Shown here piece after piece: positions 57,521-64,000 of a stretch of 64,000 nucleotides of DNA. Under the pieces are notes generated by a model, which was not told where the DNA came from, made no database searches, and saw only the letters and a list, made by a program, of their open reading frames with translations. Location: the NCBI GenBank assembly GCA_036784855.1, contig JAZDSV010000024.1, positions 124,001-188,000 on the forward strand, written 5' to 3'. The translations under genes were made by a program, and so were the position numbers. Numbering within the stretch: position 1 is the first letter of the stretch; each line of letters begins with the position of its first letter. Origin of the DNA: Aphelidium insulamus. Lineage: Eukaryota; Aphelidiomycota; Aphelidea; Aphelidiaceae.

Positions 57521-59953
57521 CTAGACGCCATACTTCTTAGTCGCCACAGGGGCTTGCATTGAATCCAGGACTTCGCTCCACGGCCGTTCCACAACCATGG
57601 TTTCCAGGCAACCATTATCCTGCCCGCTCACAATGTCGAACGCCAGAATATTGTCAAATCTATCAGTGAAGGCGGACTCGCCGCTCGAAAGGTCTACTCG
57701 GCCGATCCAACGCTGCGTCCACACGAATAAAGCACTGTCTCGCGACATCACGCCGCCGCAAATTTTTTCCTTCCTGCTCCGAAGCCATTCCACTTTGGCC
57801 AGTAGAGTCTCCAATTTCACGTCAAACTTGCCGGAGTCAAGGTTGAAAGCGCGGAGTGCGGTGTATCGTCCAGCCTTCCCGCTTGCCATAAAGAATAGTA
57901 GCAGTGGGCTGCTAGTGCCATCAGGAGTGCCATCAGATAAGAGCAGTGCAGTGTGCCGCGCGTCCCGTAGCTGAGGCACGTCAACAAGCTTGTCGTGGAG
58001 AGTGTCGTAGAGCAAAACTTGGTTGGATGCATTTGCTGCAGCAACGTATCGTCCGCCATTGGAACTACTCAGTGTGCAAATACTTGATAACAGCCGACAA
58101 TCAACTTCGTTGCTCGGCTGCTGCATGATTAGCCGTTTATGTAGCGGGAATTGTCCTTCGATAGCGTTCAGCCGATAAAGCAGCAGCTCTGCGCTGGTCG
58201 CAACAGCCAGATATTGTCCACCTAGCAGGCAAGATGCAGAGCAATTGCGCAGCGGTGGCAGAAATGAGGTGAAATTGACTAGAGCCACCGGAGAGTTCTT
58301 GTCAAACGTATCCTTGATCTTGTACAAGTGCAGCTGACCCTGGTTGTCCACAAATGATATCCAGTTTCCACTAGAGCAAACGACAAAGTTGGTAATCGTG
58401 GTTCCCGCTTTTGCCTTGATGGCGGCAAGGAATTTTGCGCCAGATGCGCTGACCATACCCGCCTCAATGGACTGTTGCATCTCGCCCACCTCACCCAGCC
58501 GGTGCACATTCAACTGGTCATTGACGGCGCTGATGACTAGACGCCGCGGTTGGCATAGTCTAGCCAATGGTGCCATTGGGAATGGGTAGATGCGTGTTGG
58601 CTGGCGACTTTGCTGCGGGAAGCTGTGCAGCGGTGTCGGCAAGATTGTGAGAAAAGTATCGATGCCGCCAGAGAATAGATAATCACGGGTGGATGGTACG
58701 ATGCTGCTACCTTCTGGGGCCTTCCGATTGCCAGATGCCGCACGTTTGGCAGAATTGCTGGGCGGTGACCACGGTTCCTGCAACCAGCATAGTGCCCGGA
58801 TGTCGTGCGTGTGCAGTTTGCGATGCTGAGTCATGATCCACTTGATGTCCTTTTTGGCACTCTTGTCCCCCGATGTGGACGAGGCGCGCAACAACGCAAT
58901 CTTGCTGTCAATTCCCGCGGCAAATATCGCGCTACTGTTGACGGTGTCCACTGCCAGCGCCAGAACATCTGACGCATGTGACCGGAATGATTGAACCAGT
59001 GTGCAGTTATTCACATCCCAAATCTTGACGCAGCCCAGCGAGTCGGCCGTCACCACTTGCCCATTGCTACACATTATTCAGTTCATCATGAATAAGAATT
59101 ACAAGGATTAGTACCCAAGGCACTTGATATCCCAGACGAGAACATCTTCATCGCCCATGGTAGCAGATCCAACACACATACGCTGGATCTGCCTTCCGGT
59201 GGACAGGGACCACTTTCGCACCAGTCCGTCGGCGCCACCGGAAAACAAGGTGTAATTTCCATTGACTCTGTCTAATTCAGGCGTCCACGACAGACAGACA
59301 ATACGGCCCTGCTGTCGATCAAAGCAGCGCAGATAGTCACAAGTCCCCGGGGGTCCGTCGATATCAAACAGACGTATGCATCCATCCTCGCAGCCGACGG
59401 CCAGATAACGTTGGCACGGCGATACTTGCATGCACCAAATGGCGCCGCCGCCAACTGAATCTGAACGGTTCAGCACTGACAAGTCCTCAAGCGAGTACTC
59501 TAGCAAATGTCCTTCAAGCGATGCAGCGAAAAGTCGAGGCACTATTCGCACAGCTTTTGAAGTCAAAACGCTTCTCTTTACGTCCATGTCATTGTCGCAT
59601 GAACTCTTATCGGAATCGGTATCGTCATCATCATTGGTGGACATGGCAATACAAAGCGCTTCAACAGTGTGCGGAAATTGAATCGCGTGATGAGAGATCC
59701 AGTTGTTCCCGCCGCTACCATTACTGCTGGGGCCTTTCGACTGTGACTTTCGAGACGCATGATTTGCCGTGGTACCGTGCTGCGCCGGGTGGTTCTGCTT
59801 GGCGCCAGGCGCACCAAGCGATCGCCACAGCTCGATGCGGTTGTCGGATCGCGACACGGCCACCAGAGGCTCATCTCCCGGCAGCATAACCGACGCGATG
59901 TGATGTATTGCGCCGGGTTGGTATGGAACGAAGCGGCATCGGTGCGCGTCCAT
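57521..59953 (-). CDS. UTP4: U3 snoRNP / t-UTP WD40 protein Utp4 (cirhin)
   Basis: Exons 59953-59115 and 59066-57521 join to 794 residues (yeast Utp4 is 776). Utp4 is a tandem beta-propeller subunit of the t-UTP complex, needed for 18S rRNA processing and rDNA transcription in the nucleolus. The N-terminus MDAHRCRFVPYQPGAIHHIA is characteristic. WD repeats include VAVSRSDNRIELW, YLAVGCEDGCIRLFDID, LFSGGADGLVRKWSLSTGR and VVTADSLGCVKIWDV. An acidic insert (DDDDTDSDKSSCDNDMD) lies between the early blades. Start chosen at the ATG at 59953; the longer open frame upstream begins at a non-ATG codon. Its promoter, shared with the divergent kelch gene, contains a telobox-like motif. Confidence 0.9.
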
Positions 59954-60046
59954 CTGGCTGGGAATAATTAGCGAGTGAAAATTGTATAACAACAGTCTTG
60001 CAATATGCGCGTCAAGCACTCCGCGCGCTGATTGGATGATTGGTAG

Positions 60047-60058
60047 AACCCTAACCCT
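60047..60058. promoter_or_regulatory. Telobox-like motif AACCCTAACCCT
   Basis: A double AACCCT unit in the 295-bp divergent promoter between UTP4 and the kelch/WH2 gene, 94 bp upstream of the UTP4 ATG. Two ATTGG (CCAAT) sites sit immediately beside it. Related motifs (Tbf1 sites in fungi, telobox in plants) sit upstream of ribosome-biogenesis genes, so a role in UTP4 control is reasonable but inferred. Confidence 0.55.
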
Positions 60059-60248
60059 GAGTTAACGGACCAATCACAGCGTGACAGGGGTATTCGACGC
60101 CACATTCACATCTGTGGCTGCCATATTCTTGTAGATTCATTCACAATCAACAACAACTGTCTGCACGTGCATTATACACTGCGCCATTGCACATCCTGCT
60201 TACACAAGATCATAACATCAACATATTCTCTGGTGAAGCAACAGGGAA

Positions 60249-63200
60249 ATGTCCAAGAATTTGTTGAGCAGGCTAAAGCTCCAGAAGGGGCACGGACACA
60301 ACTCGAGTGGCGGCGACGGTGATTATTCCCCCACTTCGTCTGGTTCCTCGACTCCACCTGGCGCAATAGGCTCCAAAAAGGTCACCGGGAAGTCACCATT
60401 TCCTCGGCATGGTTTCACGGCACTGCCAGTCCTTTCCACCAATGGCAACGCTCCGGCCGGCGCGATGGACGTCGTCATATTCGGCGGCCAGACTGGGGAA
60501 ACGCCGCGTGACGACGTAATATATGTGTCGCTGGATGGACATTTCTCGTGGACAAATCCATATGCGACAACGGGAACACCTCCCCCGGGTCGAGTGTACC
60601 ACGCTGCGTGCTTGGTGGCGTCCAAAATGATGTACCTGTATGGCGGAATTGGTAACAAGGATTCATATGATGGATTTCTCTACAGTTTTTGCGCCGGTGA
60701 GTACTACTGATTATAGTATTGTACTATTAATTTAACTTGCAGAAAATCGAACATGGAGCCGGCCTCGAGTTGCCGAACCGATAGTACCCCGGCACGGATT
60801 GGCCATAGCGTCAATTGGAAATTGCGTCTACATATTTGGAGGCGTGGGAAAGCAGAAAAAGTATTTTAACGATTTGGCTGCCGTCGACGTATCGCAGAGT
60901 AAGCCTTTATGTATGGTATCAAAGGTGCTAAATTTCTTGACCTTGTAGCCAAACTATCGTGGATGACATTGTCGCCCAAGCAAGGACAGCAGCCGGTTGC
61001 AAGGGCGTTCCACACGCTGACCGCATACGGCAATGACAAATTGGTAATGTTTGGTGGCGAGAATGACGATGGGAACGCTCTGGCAGATTTGTGGCTATAC
61101 TGCGCTTCAGCCAGAGTTTGGAACCAGGTGCGCACCGATGAGAACGCCCGTCCATGTGCGCGGTACCACCACGCGGCATGCATGGTAAATGCGAGCCTGT
61201 GGATTGTAGGCGGAAAAGATTCGGCTGGAAATATCCTGGACGATATTTGGTCATTTGACTTTGCCGGTGGGTTTAATATCAGTTACGGTAGTGGTTGTTA
61301 AACTGATGCGATCTGCAGCCGAGTGTTGGTCATTCCTTGGGCACCTGCCTTTACCGCGGTCTCAACTTCAAATTTGTTATGTTAGAGAAAGAGTTTTTGG
61401 TACGCGATCCTTCTGCCTATAACAGCTGGCTGACTCGCTGTAGTGTTTGGCGGCCAGACTGCTAAAGAAAATGACTTTGATCGAGTGATCACTTTGAATC
61501 CGGCCCTGTTCAAGCCTTCGCCATCAAGACCAGCCACGCCCCCTCACAGCCCTCCTCCACATGCTGTTGGCGACGGCGACAAATTTGCACCTGAAGGCTC
61601 CGTCATGAGTAGTCATCATGCATTTCGTAACATGGCACCAAATTCTGTCATGTCACCACCTTCACCTCCACCGCTAATGCCTTTGGACCCGCCGCCTGCC
61701 CCGCTCCAGTCATCTGCTGTGCACAATGAAGAGATAGCCGCACTGCAACGTCAGCTTGAAACAACCAGAAAGGAACTCGAGGCGGAGAAGAGCAAGTCCA
61801 AGGAGGCCGCAGTGGCTGCCTCATCAGACTCTGATCGAGAGCGCAAATTATTACTGGGCCGGGTGTCTGCACTCAAGCGTGAATTGGCCGAGCTCAAAGA
61901 GCAGAAGGAAGCCGTGGAAAGCCAGCGCGTGCTGCTGGAACAGGCACGGTTCGGTGATTCCGTGTGCAACTCGGCTCTGGACGCGCAGCTGCAAGACCTG
62001 CAACAATCGCTGCTACAAGAGCGCTCCAAAATGGCGAAGACGGAGCAGAAATTGAAGCAAGCCAGCGCGGACAATGCGGTGCTCGCCGACCAAATTAAAG
62101 ATATGGGCGTCAAGGCGGGCAAGGTTGCGTCCCAGATTGACAAGCTTGGGAAATTTGTTCGATCATTTGCCGAGAGCGATGCGGCGGAAAAGGACGGCAT
62201 CGAAGCTGCGGTGAAGCTAATCAAGACATTGCGCGATCTGCACACGGCAAAGAATGAGTTCATTGCGGAGAAGACTGCCGAAGTCCGTCGGCTACGCGTA
62301 GCACTTGAAACTTCACAAGGCGGTATGGCAACGCTGAAGCAACAGTTGCAGTCACACGAGCCAACCGCCGTTGAAAACACACCGCAATATGCAAAGATCA
62401 GTGCGGAGTTGTCCGACTGCCAGCAAGCTATGCGCGCACGCGAGAAGGAGTATCGACTGGTGGTGGACGACATGAAGGCAAAGAACGATTCATTGAAGGC
62501 CGAGCTGGACCACATACGTGCCACTATGAACGCTGTTCCATCTGATGCATCGCACTGCAACGAAGATATTACCACACTGCAGCAAAAGATTGCCCAGCTC
62601 ACCGCAGACAGCCGCGAAAAGCAAAAATTGATCTCAAATCTGGCCGGAGTAGACTCGGAGCGTCGCGCGCTGGAGATCGAGTGCAGCAATTGGAAGGCTG
62701 AAGCTGTGCGTATGACACAGCTGGCGGACAAGGCAAACAAGGCACGGCTAGCCACCGTGGACGAGTTCAACGAGAAGCTGCTGACCCGCAGCGGCCAAGT
62801 GGAGGAGCATGTGGAGTTTTTATCCGCTGAAAATGGACGTCTGGTTGCTAAGGTTTCCTCGCTGGAGCGGCAAGTCGAACAGCTGACTGCTGCTGCCAAG
62901 GAGGCTGCTGCAAGTCAATCTGCAGCGTCGACTGCCTCAGTTCCGCCGCCGCCGCCGCCTCCTCCACCACCAACATCAGCCATCGTTTCTGACTCCGCGG
63001 CGCAAGCAGAGAGTTCTATTCCGCCGCCTCCACCGCCACCGCCCCCGTTGACTGGGCAATCTGGCGCTGCTCCACCCCCACCCCCACCGCCTCCACCTCC
63101 TACATCTGGCGTGGCTATCGCCAGTTCTGGCACCGTCACTCCCGCAGAACCACAAACAGCTGCCACATCAGACCTGCTAGCTGAAATTCGCGCTGGCCGC

Positions 63201-63475
63201 AAACTCAAATCAGCCAAGGCAACGTCTGCAGGCGATCGTGCGCCCCGCGCTGCCAGCCCCGCCAAGGCCACGTTTGATCCCATGAGTGCAATGTATGTGT
63301 GTTGTTGAAAGTCTGTGCTCTGTACTGACACTTTATTTGATATAGGTTGGCTGAAATGCAAAAGAAAAAGTTGAAATCAGCTGGCGCTGCCTCGCCCACT
63401 TTGGCGTCTAGGCCCGCGCCACCACTCAACGTCAACGCCGAACTGGCCATGAAGCTAAAGGCGCGCAAGCATTAA
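60249..63475 (+). CDS. Kelch + coiled coil + polyproline + WH2-like protein
   Basis: Exons 60249-60696, 60743-60898, 60949-61266, 61319-61399, 61444-63292 and 63346-63475 join in frame to 993 residues. Residues about 60-345 form kelch repeats (DVVIFGGQTGE, MMYLYGGIGN, NCVYIFGGVGK, LVMFGGENDDGNALADLW, LWIVGGKDSAGNILDDIW, VFVFGGQT). A proline-rich linker and a long coiled coil (about 425-820) follow. Three proline runs (about 835-890) could bind profilin. TSDLLAEIRAGRKLKSAK near 910 has the WH2 pattern LLxxIRxGxxLK, and the last exon has a second weaker LAEMQKKKLKSAG. The kelch plus coiled-coil half resembles the polarity protein Tea1. The proline and WH2 tail suggests actin binding or assembly. 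No FH2 domain is present, so it is not a formin. Confidence 0.8.
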
Positions 63476-63604
63476 CATTTTCAACCATCACTGCATAGAC
63501 TGCCTGTGACTACATTTTTAATCGTGGTACCTTATAATTGTACACACATCTGATTAAAATCTACGTGTAATTGTATTGCCTGTATGGATGCGTGTAGTAG
63601 TCTA

Positions 63605-64000
63605 TCAGTAGTCTTCGGCGGTGGCGGCAGCGCCAGTGAGCCAGTCACTCTGTGCGCCAGCAAACGTGAACCCCTGAAACGTCTGATCGTTGGCCAGTTT
63701 CGCTGCAGCAGCCGCCGCCACATTGTCCACGTCCATCTCGACCGAGTTGGCCGACACGGTGGCCGTCAGCACGCTGTCGTCCAGCACGCTCTGCGGAATC
63801 GGCTCATTGACAAACTGCGGGTCAATGTTGCGCAGGTCGTACAGATGCGCCACGGTGGGCACGAATGGCGGTGTGCACTCGCGCCGATAGAGCCGATCCC
63901 AGTCCAGACCCTCAAAGAACGGGTGTGACTTCACCACGGCCGGGTTGGAAGTGTTGTTGTCGCCGGTGCCCAGGCGGAAGTAGGGCGAGCGGTGCAGCAT
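63605..64000 (-). CDS. AGC-family protein kinase, C-terminal tail (partial)
   Basis: Only the last 131 residues are in the window; the frame runs off the right edge. The sequence begins within the C-lobe (RLGTGDNNTSNPAVVKSHPFF) and contains the AGC tail features FFEGLDWDRLYRRECTPPFVP, an NFD-like motif (LRNIDPQFVNEP) and a hydrophobic motif FQGFTF near the end. In the hydrophobic motif the usual phospho-Ser/Thr would follow FxGF; here it is Thr. Such tails mark Sch9/S6K/Akt/PKC-type kinases. The kinase core is not visible, so the subfamily cannot be fixed. Confidence 0.85.
   Translation of the reverse strand: MLHRSPYFRLGTGDNNTSNPAVVKSHPFFEGLDWDRLYRRECTPPFVPTVAHLYDLRNIDPQFVNEPIPQSVLDDSVLTATVSANSVEMDVDNVAAAAAAKLANDQTFQGFTFAGAQSDWLTGAAATAEDY

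Noticed and set aside
60047-60058. Telomeric repeat
   Set aside because: Only two AACCCT units in the middle of a gene-dense region between two starts; too short for telomeric DNA. Kept as a promoter motif instead.
61751-62899. 382-codon minus-strand open frame opposite the coiled coil of the kelch/WH2 gene
   Set aside because: Ser/Cys-rich shadow of a Glu/Lys/Leu-rich coiled coil; the plus-strand gene is well supported by spliced kelch repeats.
1-64000. Retroelements, DNA transposons, integrated viral genes
   Set aside because: No reverse transcriptase, integrase, transposase or capsid-like coding sequence and no long terminal repeats were recognised.

Overview
The window is nuclear DNA from a gene-dense, intron-rich unicellular eukaryote. 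I read about 22 protein genes on both strands in 64 kb. Most introns are short (about 45-110 nt, GT-AG), and intergenic gaps are often only 100-500 bp. Flagella are implied by a DNAAF2/Kintoun-like PIH1 protein (axonemal dynein assembly). Several features fit fungi or close relatives: a protoglobin of the type seen in fungi, expansin/loosenin-like secreted proteins, a Csf1-sized BLTP1 protein, Nup84/Nup107, Utp4, Gea/GBF1 and a Rim2-type carrier. The best guess is an early-diverging flagellated fungus (chytrid-like) or another flagellated opisthokont. This is inference; no rRNA is present to settle it.

Layout. 1-6.5 kb: two tandem receptor kinases with cysteine-rich GCC2/GCC3-type ectodomains (the first is cut by the window edge). 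6.7-17.5 kb: a TMEM41A-like membrane protein and, on the minus strand, a roughly 2,900-residue BLTP1/Csf1 lipid-transfer protein. 17.6-24.6 kb: methylthioribose-1-phosphate isomerase, an unrecognised cysteine-rich minus-strand gene, Nup107 and 3-hydroxyacyl-CoA dehydrogenase. 24.7-28.9 kb (minus): a kelch-ectodomain receptor kinase and a membrane-tailed protoglobin. 29.2-38.1 kb: DNAAF2-like protein, an Ala/Gly-rich secreted protein, YIF1 and a large ASH/MSP-domain protein. 38.3-41.8 kb: two expansin-like genes and a pyrimidine nucleotide carrier. 42-51 kb: a kelch receptor without kinase, a MAPEG protein, a fimbrin-like CH + coiled coil + PH protein, and a kelch receptor with a degenerate kinase (minus). 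51.5-64 kb: a Sec7 ArfGEF (GBF1/Gea), Utp4 (minus), a kelch + coiled coil + polyproline + WH2 protein and the tail of an AGC kinase (minus).

The most unusual content is a family of five single-pass receptor-like genes. Two unrelated ectodomain types (GCC cysteine repeats or kelch repeats) are joined to one shared cytoplasmic module: a conserved juxtamembrane motif followed by a kinase domain that stops right after helix F. One member has lost catalytic motifs, one has no kinase, and the tandem pair shows a tract that looks gene-converted. Together they look like a rapidly evolving cell-surface sensing family. The other genes are mainly housekeeping (lipid transfer, nuclear pore, ribosome biogenesis, Golgi traffic) plus secreted wall-active proteins driven by clear TATA boxes. 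I recognised no transposons, viral elements, tRNAs, rRNAs or CRISPR arrays.
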